A stretch of 64,000 nt of DNA from JBBDXS01 sp040902195 (GTDB lineage: Bacteria; Chloroflexota; Dehalococcoidia; DSTF01; RBG-16-68-14), in contig JBBDXS010000017.1 in the NCBI GenBank assembly GCA_040902195.1, positions 1-64,000 on the forward strand, written 5' to 3'. Positions 41,735-54,926 of this stretch are shown here, one piece after another. Numbering within the stretch: position 1 is the stretch's first letter; every line of letters starts with the position of its first letter. The notes under the pieces were generated by a model, which had not been told where the DNA came from, ran no database searches, and saw only the letters and a program-made list of their open reading frames with translations. A program made the translations under genes and the position numbers.

Positions 41735-42790
41735 ATGCCCAGATTCAGCTTGCCTTCTATCGGGCTGGCGCTTGCGCTGGTCGCCGGCGCGGCCCTGCTA
41801 AGCGTGATGCGCTCGGAGGCCGGCACGCCGGCGCCGGAGCCGAACGACACGCCGGAGACGTGCAGCCCGATCGCCGTGGGCAACACCGTGAACGCCGTGA
41901 TCGGCGCGCCGGGCGACGTCGACTACTACTGCTTCACCGGCAACGCCGGGCAGACGATCGCGGCCGACATCGACTCGGCGCAGGCGGGCGAGCCGCCGTT
42001 TGACTCGCTGCTCACGCTCTATCCAGCAACCGGCGGCGCGCTCGCCCACAACGACGACCACGACGGGTTCGACTCGTACCTCGAGTACACGTTCGCGAGC
42101 ACGGGCACGTACCGCCTGCGCGTGAAATCGAACTACTCGTGCTGCGGCGGGCCGGAGTATGCGTACACGCTCAAGCTGACGCAGCTTGCCGCGCCCGCGA
42201 CGCCGACGCCGCTCCCGGTCGACGACCCGAGCTGCGTGCAGATCGCGCCGGGCGCAGTGATAAACGACGCCATCGATCCGGAAGGCGACAGGGACAGCTA
42301 CTGCTTCTCCGGCACGGGTGGCCAGGTCGTCATCGGCGACATCGACGCGACGCAGATCGGATCGATCCTCGATGGCGTGCTCTACCTCCACGATGAGCAT
42401 GGCAACCAGCTCGCTAGGAGCGACGACCACGACGACTTCGATCCCTACATCCAGTACACGTTGCCGGCGACGCAGCGATACGTCTTCCGCATTCAGGCGG
42501 CTGAGGACCCGTATTTCGGCGGGCCACAGGCGACGTACACGTTCAGGTTCACCGCCCCGAGCGCGCCGCCGACGCCCACGGCTTCCCCAGGCGCTGCGGG
42601 CGATGCGAGCTGCGACGGCCACATCAACAGCATCGATGCGGCACTAGTGTTACAGAACTCGGCTGGATTGCTTCAAAACATCCCCTGTGCGAACCAGGCG
42701 GACGTGAACGACGACGGAGTGAAGAACTCGCTCGACGCCGCGCTCATCCTGCAGTACTCGGCCGGGCTACTGAATCACCTCCCGGTTTAG
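41735..42790 (+). CDS. Secreted protein with two PPC-type beta domains and a dockerin-like C-terminus
   Basis: 351 residues. A signal peptide (to about residue 29) is followed by two pre-peptidase C-terminal-like domains (about 33-150 and 165-275). Each contains 'DVDYYCF'/'DRDSYCF', a 'DSLLTLY'/'DGVLYLH' strand and an acidic 'NDDHDGFD'/'SDDHDDFD' loop that could bind Ca2+. After a Pro-Thr linker, the dockerin type I-like pair 'GDASCDGHINSIDAALVLQNSAGL' and 'ADVNDDGVKNSLDAALILQYSAGL' ends the protein. It has no catalytic domain, so it is probably a binding or scaffolding component. Confidence 0.85.
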   Translation: MPRFSLPSIGLALALVAGAALLSVMRSEAGTPAPEPNDTPETCSPIAVGNTVNAVIGAPGDVDYYCFTGNAGQTIAADIDSAQAGEPPFDSLLTLYPATGGALAHNDDHDGFDSYLEYTFASTGTYRLRVKSNYSCCGGPEYAYTLKLTQLAAPATPTPLPVDDPSCVQIAPGAVINDAIDPEGDRDSYCFSGTGGQVVIGDIDATQIGSILDGVLYLHDEHGNQLARSDDHDDFDPYIQYTLPATQRYVFRIQAAEDPYFGGPQATYTFRFTAPSAPPTPTASPGAAGDASCDGHINSIDAALVLQNSAGLLQNIPCANQADVNDDGVKNSLDAALILQYSAGLLNHLPV

Positions 42791-42825
42791 CGCACCCCTC
42801 CCCGACGCGGCGAGGGGAACAAAGA

Positions 42826-42857
42826 AAGACGCCGCCGTCAGCGGACGGCGGCGTCTT
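42826..42857. terminator. Bidirectional terminator
   Basis: AAGACGCCGCCGTC (42826-42839) and GACGGCGGCGTCTT (42844-42857) form a 14-bp perfect stem around AGCG. The A-rich side on one strand and the TT side on the other fit termination of both convergent genes. Confidence 0.8.
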
Positions 42858-42877
42858 CGTGCGTAAGGGCTGCGCGG

Positions 42878-43948
42878 CTACTTGTTCGCTACGTAGTAGT
42901 TGTTGAGGATGTCGCCTTCGACCTTGGCCGTGGTAATGTCCTTGAAGCCGGCTTCGCCCATCAGCTCGTGCGCCTTCTGCTCACCCCACATCGTGCCGAG
43001 GCCTTCGCCACCCAGGGCGAGGGAGACGGTCATGCAGTGGAACGTCGAGATGCCGTACATGGCCGGCGCAAGCGGGTGCTCCATGTTCTCATGCAGGTTA
43101 CTCGACGCCGCGATATCGACGCAGAGGAAGGTGCCGCCCGGCCGGAGCAGGTTGTAGATGTTCTTGAGGACCTGACGCGGCTTCGCCTGGTCGTGGATCG
43201 CGTCGAATACGGTAATCAGGTCGAACTGGTCCGAGCCGTCGAACGCCGAGATGTCCTTGGCCTCGAACTTGGCGTTCTTGAGGCCCATGGCTGTCGCTTC
43301 TTTTCGCCCTACCTCCACTCCCTCGTCGGAGAAGTCGTAGCCCGTGAAGCGGCTGTTCGGAAACGCTTGCGCCATCAGGTTGATGGCGTGCCCGGAGCCG
43401 CAAGCGAGGTCGGCTACGTCGATACCGCTCTTGAGCCGTTCGACGAGACCGGGCACGAGCGGCAACGTGACGTCGAGAAGCGTGGCGTCGAAGATCTGGC
43501 CGCTCATCGCCGCCATCATGCGCTGGAAGTTCTCGAACTTCGCGTACGGCACGCCGCCGCCCTTGCGGAAGCTCTCAACGATGCCGGGCTGTACGGCCCC
43601 CATTTCCGGAAGAAACTCAGCGAACGTACACAGGTTGCCGGGGCCGGCCGCACGCGTGATCGATGCCGCGTGCTCCGGCGGCAGGAAGTACGTACCCTTC
43701 GCCGCGTCGTACTCCACGATGCCTCCCGTCACGACCGAGCCGAGCCACTCGCGCACGTACCGTTCGTTGAGGCCGGTCTTCTTCGCGATCTCTTCGCTTG
43801 TTGAGGGCGACATCTCCGCCATCGCGTCGAACAGTCCCGTCTGGTGGCCGACGCCGAGCATGAGCGAGAGCAGGCCTCCGTTGAGGATGCCGATCACTTG
43901 CCCGGCGAACGCCTCGGCTTTGGCAGGATCAAGTTGCTGTGTGGTCAC
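42878..43948 (-). CDS. Class I SAM-dependent methyltransferase with N-terminal winged helix
   Basis: 356 residues. An N-terminal helical/winged-helix dimerisation region ('TSEEIAKKTGLNERYVREWLGSVVTGGIVEYD') precedes a Rossmann methyltransferase domain with motif I 'VADLACGSGHAINLMAQ', 'FTGYDFSDEGV', 'DLITVFDAIHDQ' and 'LLRPGGTFLCVD'. This layout is shared with Rv2258c-like and plant O-methyltransferase-like enzymes. Substrate unknown. It ends just after a strong terminator hairpin. Confidence 0.88.
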   Translation of the reverse strand: MTTQQLDPAKAEAFAGQVIGILNGGLLSLMLGVGHQTGLFDAMAEMSPSTSEEIAKKTGLNERYVREWLGSVVTGGIVEYDAAKGTYFLPPEHAASITRAAGPGNLCTFAEFLPEMGAVQPGIVESFRKGGGVPYAKFENFQRMMAAMSGQIFDATLLDVTLPLVPGLVERLKSGIDVADLACGSGHAINLMAQAFPNSRFTGYDFSDEGVEVGRKEATAMGLKNAKFEAKDISAFDGSDQFDLITVFDAIHDQAKPRQVLKNIYNLLRPGGTFLCVDIAASSNLHENMEHPLAPAMYGISTFHCMTVSLALGGEGLGTMWGEQKAHELMGEAGFKDITTAKVEGDILNNYYVANK

Positions 43949-44064
43949 AGGAGTGCCCCTTTCTGTTCTGTGCCTAGAGAGCCCTATTGGATACCAGCGA
44001 CGGGCAGTATACAGCGGCTGCGCGCTGAGCGTAAGAGAGACAAGTCACACTTCGGGGGGAGCGG

Positions 44065-45549
44065 CTACGGCAGGTCGGTCTGGCCCATGAGGTAGCGGTC
44101 GATCTCGCGCGCGGCCTGGCGTCCTTCGGCGATCGCCCAGACGATCAGCGACTGGCCGCGGCGAAGATCGCCGGCGGCGAAGACGCCCGGGACGCTGGTG
44201 GCGAACGCGCCGAACTCGGCCTTCGCGTTCGAACGCTCGTCGCGCTCCACACCGAGCTGAGCAAGCACCGCGTCCTCCGGGCCGAGGAAGCCCATCGCAA
44301 GCAGTACGAGCTGCGCGGGCCAGACCTTCTCCGTGCCGGGCACTTCTCTCATCGCCGGGCGAGCCCCGTTCTCTTGCACCCACTCGACTTCGACGGTGTG
44401 CAGCTCAGAGACATGACCGTTCGCATCGCCGACGAACCTCTTCGTTGTGATGCTGTAGCGACGCGGGTCCGCGCCGAACACGGCGGCAGCCTCGGCCTGA
44501 CCGTAGTCCAGAAGATACACCTTGGGCCACTCCGGCCAGGGGTTGTCCGGCGCGCGCTCGAGGGGCGGCTGCGGCAGGATCTCGAACTGCGTCAAGCTCC
44601 GGCAGCCGTGCCGCATCGTGGTGCCAACGCAGTCGGTACCCGTGTCGCCGCCACCGATGACAATGACGTCCTTGTCCTTCGCGGAGATGTAGTGACCGTC
44701 CTTCAGCTCGCTATCGAGCAGGCTCTTCGTGTTGGCGTGAAGGAACTCCATCGCGAAATGCACGCCCTTCAGCTCGCGCCCCTCGATAGGCAGGTCGCGC
44801 GGCTTGGTCGCGCCTCCGCACAGCGCGATCGCATCGAACTCCTCATGGAGCGTGGCGGCCGGGATGTCCTTGCCGACCTCCGTGCTGGTGACGAACTCGA
44901 CGCCCTCCTCCGCCATGAGATCGATCCGCCGCTGGACAATACGCTTGTCGAGCTTCATGTTCGGGATGCCATACATGAGGAGCCCGCCGATGCGGTCGGA
45001 GCGCTCGTAGACGGTGACCGAATGTCCGGCACGGTTGAGCTGGTCCGCGCACGCGAGGCCGGCGGGGCCCGAGCCGACGACCGCAACCTTCTTGCCCGTC
45101 CGGAGGGCCGGCAGCTCCGGCACTATCCAGCCCATCTCGAACCCTTTGTCGATGATCGCGCATTCGATGCTCTTGATCGTGACGGCCGGTTCGCTGATGC
45201 CCAGCACGCACGAGCCCTCGCAGGGCGCGGGACAGACGCGGCCCGTGAACTCCGGGAAGTTGTTCGTCTTGAGCAGCCGTTCGAGCGCCTCGCGCCAGAG
45301 GCCACGGTAGACCAGGTCGTTCCACTCCGGGATGAGGTTGTTGATCGGGCAGCCCGCCGCCATGCCGCTGATGAGGGTGCCGGTGTGGCAGAACGGGACG
45401 CCGCAGTCCATACAGCGGGCGCCCTGCTGCTGGAGGTGTGTTTCATCCAGATGATCGTGGAACTCGAGCCAGTCGCGGACGCGCTCGGCCGGCGGCCGGG
45501 ACGGCGGCAGCTCGCGCTGGAACTCTAGGAATCCCGTCGGTTTGGCCAT
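44065..45549 (-). CDS. gltD: Glutamate synthase small subunit
   Basis: 494 residues. The N-terminal ferredoxin-like part has two Cys groups ('CMDCGVPFCH', 'GCPINNLIPEW'; then 'CPAPCEGSC'). FAD ('VVGSGPAGLACADQLNRAGH') and NADPH ('VIGGGDTGTDCV') motifs follow, and the end has 'AAGDLRRGQSLIVWAIAEGRQAA'. It passes electrons from NADPH to GltB. It lies downstream of gltB, separated by 209 bp that contain two REP-like repeats, so it may depend on read-through or a separate start. Confidence 0.95.
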   Translation of the reverse strand: MAKPTGFLEFQRELPPSRPPAERVRDWLEFHDHLDETHLQQQGARCMDCGVPFCHTGTLISGMAAGCPINNLIPEWNDLVYRGLWREALERLLKTNNFPEFTGRVCPAPCEGSCVLGISEPAVTIKSIECAIIDKGFEMGWIVPELPALRTGKKVAVVGSGPAGLACADQLNRAGHSVTVYERSDRIGGLLMYGIPNMKLDKRIVQRRIDLMAEEGVEFVTSTEVGKDIPAATLHEEFDAIALCGGATKPRDLPIEGRELKGVHFAMEFLHANTKSLLDSELKDGHYISAKDKDVIVIGGGDTGTDCVGTTMRHGCRSLTQFEILPQPPLERAPDNPWPEWPKVYLLDYGQAEAAAVFGADPRRYSITTKRFVGDANGHVSELHTVEVEWVQENGARPAMREVPGTEKVWPAQLVLLAMGFLGPEDAVLAQLGVERDERSNAKAEFGAFATSVPGVFAAGDLRRGQSLIVWAIAEGRQAAREIDRYLMGQTDLP

Positions 45550-45571
45550 CTAGCTATCCTAGGGGCGGACT

Positions 45572-45593
45572 GTCGGGGTCTGAAGACCCCGAC
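45572..45593. repeat. REP-like element, copy A (minimal palindrome)
   Basis: GTCGGGGTCT and AGACCCCGAC are separated by only GA, giving a 22-bp near-palindrome. Flanks GGCGGACT on the left and CTACGGGCT on the right match copy B, so the repeated unit extends beyond the palindrome. Confidence 0.85.
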
Positions 45594-45672
45594 CTACGGG
45601 CTTTCTCATTTCGCCGAGCAGCGTCGAAATCAAGGCGTCGACCCCTTCGGAGCGCAGCGCGCGCGGCGGACT

Positions 45673-45712
45673 GTCAGGGTCTCCTGCGGCGACTCTTCGA
45701 GAAGACCCCGAC
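45673..45712. repeat. REP-like element, copy B
   Basis: GTCAGGGTCT ... AGACCCCGAC with the 20-bp centre CCTGCGGCGACTCTTCGAGA. The outer flanks are shared with copy A about 100 bp away; the centre is shared with copy C at 41542-41585. Confidence 0.85.
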
Positions 45713-45758
45713 CTACGGGCTCTCTCGTTTCATCGAGCAGGCGTCCACGAGCACCTGA

Positions 45759-50366
<4,608 letters not shown>

Positions 50367-50527
50367 TCTCGATTTCCCATAACGATTGTACCCTAAATCA
50401 CAAGGCATTCGTCGGCGGAACGCCGCGAATACAATCGAGGGCCTCCAGCCCTCATGTGCAGCCTCAGACGCGGATGTTCGCGAATGATAAGCCACCCGCA
50501 CACAATTGGCAACCCCGCGGGAGGCTG

Positions 50528-50836
50528 CTACCAGATGCCGAGCTGCATCTTTACGTCGTCGCTCGCCATCGTGCGGGGGTCCCAGGGCGGATTGAAGGTC
50601 ACGTTGGTCTCGATCTCCTTCACGCCGGGCAGGTCGGCCAGGATGTTCTGGATCTGCCCATCGATGACGGGGCCCAGCGGGCAGGCCTGGCTGGTCAGCG
50701 TGTAGACGACCTTCACGTTGCCTTCGTCGACAAGCACGTCGTAGATCAGCCCCAGCTCAACGATGCTCATGCGCAGCTCCGGGTCGAAGACGTCGACGAG
50801 CTTCTCGCGGACGAGCTCTTCAGTCAGCAGCTCCAT
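50528..50836 (-). CDS. sufT: MIP18/DUF59 family Fe-S assembly factor SufT
   Basis: 102 residues. 'VFDPELRMSIVELGLIYDV' and 'YTLTSQACPLGPVIDGQI' are the DUF59 signature, including the conserved Cys. It assists Fe-S maturation of target proteins. It is the last gene of the suf operon, 3 bp after the DUF5808-like gene. No terminator with a T-run is evident just downstream. Confidence 0.9.
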   Translation of the reverse strand: MELLTEELVREKLVDVFDPELRMSIVELGLIYDVLVDEGNVKVVYTLTSQACPLGPVIDGQIQNILADLPGVKEIETNVTFNPPWDPRTMASDDVKMQLGIW

Positions 50837-50839
50837 CGA

Positions 50840-51049
50840 TTACTCCTCCCTCTTCTGGGTGCCGGGCGGGACGACGCCGAGGCGGCGTAGCAGTGCGTGG
50901 CCGTTGAGGTCCCAGCCGATACCAAAGACCTTTGGCGGGAAGATGCGTTCGTCCTCCGGGTTCCAGTAGTTGCGCGCCATCTTGCGCAGATCGAACTCCC
51001 AATTCATCGGCATGCCCAGAAAGTTTCCTTGCGGCCTCTGATCGTTCAT
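50840..51049 (-). CDS. DUF5808-like small protein in the suf operon
   Basis: 69 residues. 'RNYWNPEDERIFPPKVFGIGWDLNGHALLRRLG' resembles the DUF5808 motif (aromatic-Pro-Glu-Asp, then Pro-Lys-x-Phe-Gly-x-Gly-Trp). It has no membrane segment and no Cys. Located 4 bp after sufU and 3 bp before sufT, it is part of the transcript; a role in Fe-S assembly is not established. Confidence 0.7.
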   Translation of the reverse strand: MNDQRPQGNFLGMPMNWEFDLRKMARNYWNPEDERIFPPKVFGIGWDLNGHALLRRLGVVPPGTQKREE

Positions 51050-51053
51050 GGCT

Positions 51054-51530
51054 TCATACCTCCTCGTGACGCGCGACGCCTCCTGCCTCGCGCTGCTTCA
51101 GGCCATCGGCCAGCGTATGCCACGCGAGCGTGGCGCATTTCACCCGCACTGGGAACTTCGCGACGCCCTGGAGCGCTTCGAGATCGCCCAGCTCTTCGGG
51201 CGGCTCCTTGTCGGCGTCCGTCAGGATCTCCTGTACTTGCTCGATGAGCCGCTGCGCTTCATCGATGCGCTTGCCGATCACCACGTCCGTCAGCATCGAT
51301 CCCGACGCCTGGCTGATCGAGCAGCCGCGGCCGTGGAAGCTCACGTCCTTCACGGTGTTGTCATCGAACGTCAGACGTAGCTCGACCTCGTCGCCGCAGA
51401 GCGGGTTGTAGCCCTCCGCGATGACGTCCGGCTCGGCGAGCGGTTCGTGGTGACGCGGGCTCCGGTAGTGATCGAGGATCAGCTCCCGGTAGAGCGCGTC
51501 GAACTCAGGCTCCGGTACGCGCTGGCTCAC
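51054..51530 (-). CDS. sufU: Fe-S assembly sulfur-transfer protein SufU
   Basis: 158 residues from GTG 51530, giving 'MSQRVPEPEFDALYRELILDHYRSPRHHEPL'; longer frames read out of phase inside sufS. The three zinc/sulfur Cys are in 'NPLCGDEVEL', 'HGRGCSISQAS' and 'RVKCATLAWHTL'. The insertion between Cys 2 and Cys 3 is typical of SufU rather than IscU. It accepts sulfur from SufS. It overlaps the end of sufS by 26 bp. Confidence 0.93.
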   Translation of the reverse strand: MSQRVPEPEFDALYRELILDHYRSPRHHEPLAEPDVIAEGYNPLCGDEVELRLTFDDNTVKDVSFHGRGCSISQASGSMLTDVVIGKRIDEAQRLIEQVQEILTDADKEPPEELGDLEALQGVAKFPVRVKCATLAWHTLADGLKQREAGGVARHEEV

Positions 51531-52761
51531 GGAACAACCTCTTCGCCGCTTCGATGCCTTCGACGAGGACATCGAGCTCTTCGACGGTGTTATAGATATA
51601 GAAGCTCGCGCGCGCCGTCGCAACGACATCGAGCCGGCGCATCAGCGGCTGGGCGCAGTGGTGGCTGGCACGGACCGCGACGCCGTGATGATCGAGCACG
51701 GTGCCCAGGTCGTGGGGATGAATGTCGCCGACGTTGAACGCCACGACTCCGCCCCGCGCCTGGACGCTTTCCGAGCCGTAGATCGTCACGTCAGGGATCG
51801 TCGAGAGCTTGCGCAGCGCTTCGCGCGTGATCATCATCTCGTGTTCGCGCACGTTCTCCATCCCGACCTCGTTCAAGTAGTCGAGCGTCGCGCTGAAGGC
51901 GCAGACGTCGCCGATGTTCGGAGTGCCGGCCTCGAACTTCCAGGGCACGTCGTGGAAGGTCGACTCCGTCAACGTGACGCGCTTGATCATCTCGCCGCCG
52001 CCCATATAGGGGTCCATCGCCTCGAGGAGCTCGCGGCGCGCATAGAGGACGCCGACGCCCGTGGGCCCGGCCATTTTGTGCGCGGAAAACGCGAGGAAAT
52101 CGCAGTCGAGGTCGACGACGTCGACCGGCAGGTGCGGAACGCTCTGCGCCGCATCGAGCAGGACCAGCGCGCCATGCACATGCGCAAGGTCGGCGATCTT
52201 GCGCACGGGGTTGATGGTGCCGAGCACGTTCGACATGTGCGCGATGGCGACGAGCTTCGTCTTCGGGCCGATCAGGCGCTCGACGTCCGCCCAGACGAGC
52301 TGCCCTTCGTCATCGATATCGATGTGGCGAAGGATGGCGCCGGTCTCCTTGGCGATGAACTGCCAGGGCACGAGGTTGCTGTGGTGCTCCATGACGGAGA
52401 GGACGATCTCGTCGCCGGGCTTGAGGTTCTTGCGCCCCCACGCGTTCGCGACGAGGTTGATCGACTCCGTCGTGTTGCGCGTGAAGACGATCGTCGCCGG
52501 CTCCGGCGCGCCGATGAACTCCGCGGTCTTACGACGCGTCTCTTCGTACTTTGCCGTCGCTTCTTCCGCGAGTGTGTGGATGCCGCGGTGAATGTTCGCG
52601 TTGTACGTGGAGTAGTACTCCACCAGCGCGTCTATGACCTGCTGCGGCTTCTGCGTCGTCGCTGCGTTATCGAAGTAGACGAGCGGACGCCCGTGGACCT
52701 CCCGCTTCAAGATCGGGAAGTCCTTACGAATGCGCTCTACGTCAAATCCGTTGGATACCAT
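51505..52761 (-). CDS. sufS: Cysteine desulfurase SufS
   Basis: 418 residues. PLP lysine in 'FSAHKMAGPTGVGVLYAR', active-site Cys in 'RASHHCAQPLMRRL', and the N-terminal 'YFDNAATTQKPQQVIDAL' of type II desulfurases. It generates persulfide for SufU and the SufBCD scaffold. It lies between a DinB-like gene (24 bp upstream) and sufU (overlapping). Confidence 0.96.
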   Translation of the reverse strand: MVSNGFDVERIRKDFPILKREVHGRPLVYFDNAATTQKPQQVIDALVEYYSTYNANIHRGIHTLAEEATAKYEETRRKTAEFIGAPEPATIVFTRNTTESINLVANAWGRKNLKPGDEIVLSVMEHHSNLVPWQFIAKETGAILRHIDIDDEGQLVWADVERLIGPKTKLVAIAHMSNVLGTINPVRKIADLAHVHGALVLLDAAQSVPHLPVDVVDLDCDFLAFSAHKMAGPTGVGVLYARRELLEAMDPYMGGGEMIKRVTLTESTFHDVPWKFEAGTPNIGDVCAFSATLDYLNEVGMENVREHEMMITREALRKLSTIPDVTIYGSESVQARGGVVAFNVGDIHPHDLGTVLDHHGVAVRASHHCAQPLMRRLDVVATARASFYIYNTVEELDVLVEGIEAAKRLFREPARTGA

Positions 52762-52785
52762 CCTCTGCCTGTCCAGTCTTATCGC

Positions 52786-53277
52786 CTACAGCATCACGTT
52801 ATCAGTAGCGGTCTTGAGCTGCGCCAGGTGACCGAGGTCGTGGCTGTGAAAGTCGCGCAGGAAGGCACCGAGGCTCATCGGGGCGCCCTCCGGCTTGAGA
52901 CCGTCGTGCTCCTCCGAGAGCTGCGCGAGCAGCGCTTGCGTCTTCTCGCTCTCGGCCTCCAGCTCCGCGATCAGCTCCTCCGGCGTCCGCTCCTTACGCT
53001 CATCGACGAGTCGCTGGTTCGATTCGTTGAGCTGATCGAGAAAACGCAGATCGATCTGCTCGCCCGCGACGGCGGCGCGCAGCAGCGTCTGGCACACCCA
53101 GTCCCCAATCGCGCAGTGCGCGAGCAGGTCCTTGTAGGTCCAGCCGGGTAGCGGGCTGAGCCAGCCCCAGATGTCGGGCAGCATCAGGCGCGCAGCGTTC
53201 GCGATCTCCCCGCGCGTGAAGCGCAGCTCCGTAGCGATAGGTTCCACCCACAGCGCGAAGGTTCTGGTTGTCGTCAC
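52786..53277 (-). CDS. DinB/maleylpyruvate isomerase N-terminal-like protein embedded in the suf operon
   Basis: 163 residues from GTG 53277, overlapping the Rieske gene stop by 4 bp (GTGA). A four-helix bundle of the DinB superfamily is suggested by 'LSPLPGWTYKDLLAHCAIGDWVCQTLL' and the late 'FLRDFHSHDLGHLAQLKTA' with His residues suited to a metal site. Characterised relatives include thiol-dependent transferases using mycothiol or bacillithiol. A thiol-linked role beside Fe-S assembly is conceivable (inference). Confidence 0.8.
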   Translation of the reverse strand: MTTTRTFALWVEPIATELRFTRGEIANAARLMLPDIWGWLSPLPGWTYKDLLAHCAIGDWVCQTLLRAAVAGEQIDLRFLDQLNESNQRLVDERKERTPEELIAELEAESEKTQALLAQLSEEHDGLKPEGAPMSLGAFLRDFHSHDLGHLAQLKTATDNVML

Positions 53278-53585
53278 GAAAGCGACACCTCGATGTCGTC
53301 GCCTTCGACGCGGACCGGGTAGGCGTTCACGGGCATGACTGCGGGAAGCGTCAGCGCGCGGCCCGTCGTCACGTCGAAGCGCGCGCCGTGGCGCGGGCAC
53401 TCGATCTGCGTGCCATCGAGCAGCCCCTGGTCGAGCGGACCACCGTCGTGCGTGCAGACGTCATCGATTGCGTAGTACGTGCCGTCCACGTTGCACACCG
53501 CGACGCTCCGGCCGTCCACTTCAAACGCCTTCGCCGTGCCCGGCTCGACGTCGCTTGTCTTCCCGACCTTCATGAATTCAGCCAC
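53274..53585 (-). CDS. Rieske-type [2Fe-2S] ferredoxin in the suf operon
   Basis: 103 residues; GTG 53585 directly follows the sufD stop (ATG 53573 is an alternative). Cluster ligands are Cys44/His46 ('CTHDGG') and Cys63/His66 ('CPRHGARF'). It resembles the small non-haem oxygenase ferredoxin subunit that accompanies suf genes in Actinobacteria. Probable electron donor or cluster carrier during assembly. Confidence 0.93.
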   Translation of the reverse strand: MAEFMKVGKTSDVEPGTAKAFEVDGRSVAVCNVDGTYYAIDDVCTHDGGPLDQGLLDGTQIECPRHGARFDVTTGRALTLPAVMPVNAYPVRVEGDDIEVSLS

Positions 53586-54923
53586 TTAGTCCCCCAGCGC
53601 GATCTTGGACTCGAGCACGCGGCGCACTCGCTGTTGCAACCGTTCTGACGGCACGCGTTCGAGCACTTCGGAGAAGAAGCCCTCGACGAGCATGCGCTCC
53701 GCCTCGTCGTGCGGAATGCCGCGCGACTGGAGGTAGAAGATCTGCTCGCGGTCGACCGGACCGACCGTCGCGCCGTGCGAGCAGCGCTGCACGTCGTACG
53801 CGGAGATCTCGAGGATCGGCGTCGGCGAGGCGCTGGCTTTGTCGCTCAGCAGCAGGTTGCGGCTCGTCTGGTTCGCGGCGGCCTGACTCGCCGTCTCGCG
53901 CACGTCGACGACGCCATTCCACGCCAGCGACGCGCTGTCGGTCAGCGCGGCCTTGAAGAGCAGGTCGCTCTCCGTACGCGGCGCGATGTGGTCCTGGCGC
54001 GTGTCATAGTCGAAATGCTGGCCGCCGTCGCCGACGAACAACCCGAGCAGCGCGGCGTGAGCGCCTTCGTTGTCCATCACGACATCGAGACGCGACTTCG
54101 TGAGCGCGCCGCCGAGCCCGAGCAGGATCGCCTGGAACGAGGCGCTTCGCCCAAGCTGCGCGCGCATGGTCACGAAGTTCTGCGCGTTGTGCCCCCAGCG
54201 TTGCACGTCGATGAAGCGCACCTGCGCGCCCTCGCCCGCGAAGATCTCGACCGCGCCTGACGCGAGACTGAGGCCTTCGCCGTCCGGCGACGTGCTTTCC
54301 TGCACGACCGTCACGCTGCTGTTCGCGCCCGCGACGATGAGCAGGTGCGGGAAGACGGCGGTGCGCGCCGCAGCCATGACGGCCGCGTACTCGATCGGCA
54401 GTTGCACCTCGACGCCGTCCGGCACATAGATTAGACAGCCGCCGCTCCAGAGCGCGCTGTGCAGCGCCGGGTACTTCCACTCGCCCGGCGACACGAGCGA
54501 CTCGAAGCGGTCGCGCAGGACGTGTTCGTAGTCGCGCGCGGCCGAATGCAGGTCGGTCAGCACGACGCCTTGCTTCGCGAGCGTCTCGTCGAGCTGGCAA
54601 TAGACGACGTCGGAGTCGTACTGCACGAGGCGTCCGGCCAGCTCCTCGTTCTCGTCCCAGACGCCGCGCAGCTCCCTCGGCAGGCCCGCCGCGCTATCGA
54701 TGGCGTCCCGTTTCGGCGCGAACGGCGCGAGGCCCTCGAGCGTGAGCAAGGTGGCATCGGTCTTCTTCCACTCTTCCGAGAGCGGATCAGGCATCGGCGC
54801 CTCTTCGAAGAGACGCCACGCGTCGAGGCGGCGCTTGAGCAGCCACGCCGGCTCGCCGAAGCGCTGCGAGAGCGCCTCGACGGCTGCGCGGGAGATGGTC
54901 AGTCGTTCCGTTTGTGTTGTCAT
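53586..54923 (-). CDS. sufD: Fe-S cluster assembly protein SufD
   Basis: 445 residues. The central beta-helix shows 'ALWSGGCLIYVPDGVEVQLPI', 'HLLIVAGANSSVTVVQES', 'RFIDVQRWGHNAQNF' and 'DTRQDHIAPRTESDLLFKAAL'. The C-terminal 'CSHGATVGPVDREQIFYLQSRGIPHDEAERMLVEGFF' is diagnostic of SufB/SufD, with Cys and His as in SufD. It forms the SufBC2D scaffold. Confidence 0.95.
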   Translation of the reverse strand: MTTQTERLTISRAAVEALSQRFGEPAWLLKRRLDAWRLFEEAPMPDPLSEEWKKTDATLLTLEGLAPFAPKRDAIDSAAGLPRELRGVWDENEELAGRLVQYDSDVVYCQLDETLAKQGVVLTDLHSAARDYEHVLRDRFESLVSPGEWKYPALHSALWSGGCLIYVPDGVEVQLPIEYAAVMAAARTAVFPHLLIVAGANSSVTVVQESTSPDGEGLSLASGAVEIFAGEGAQVRFIDVQRWGHNAQNFVTMRAQLGRSASFQAILLGLGGALTKSRLDVVMDNEGAHAALLGLFVGDGGQHFDYDTRQDHIAPRTESDLLFKAALTDSASLAWNGVVDVRETASQAAANQTSRNLLLSDKASASPTPILEISAYDVQRCSHGATVGPVDREQIFYLQSRGIPHDEAERMLVEGFFSEVLERVPSERLQQRVRRVLESKIALGD

Positions 54924-54926
54924 CGC

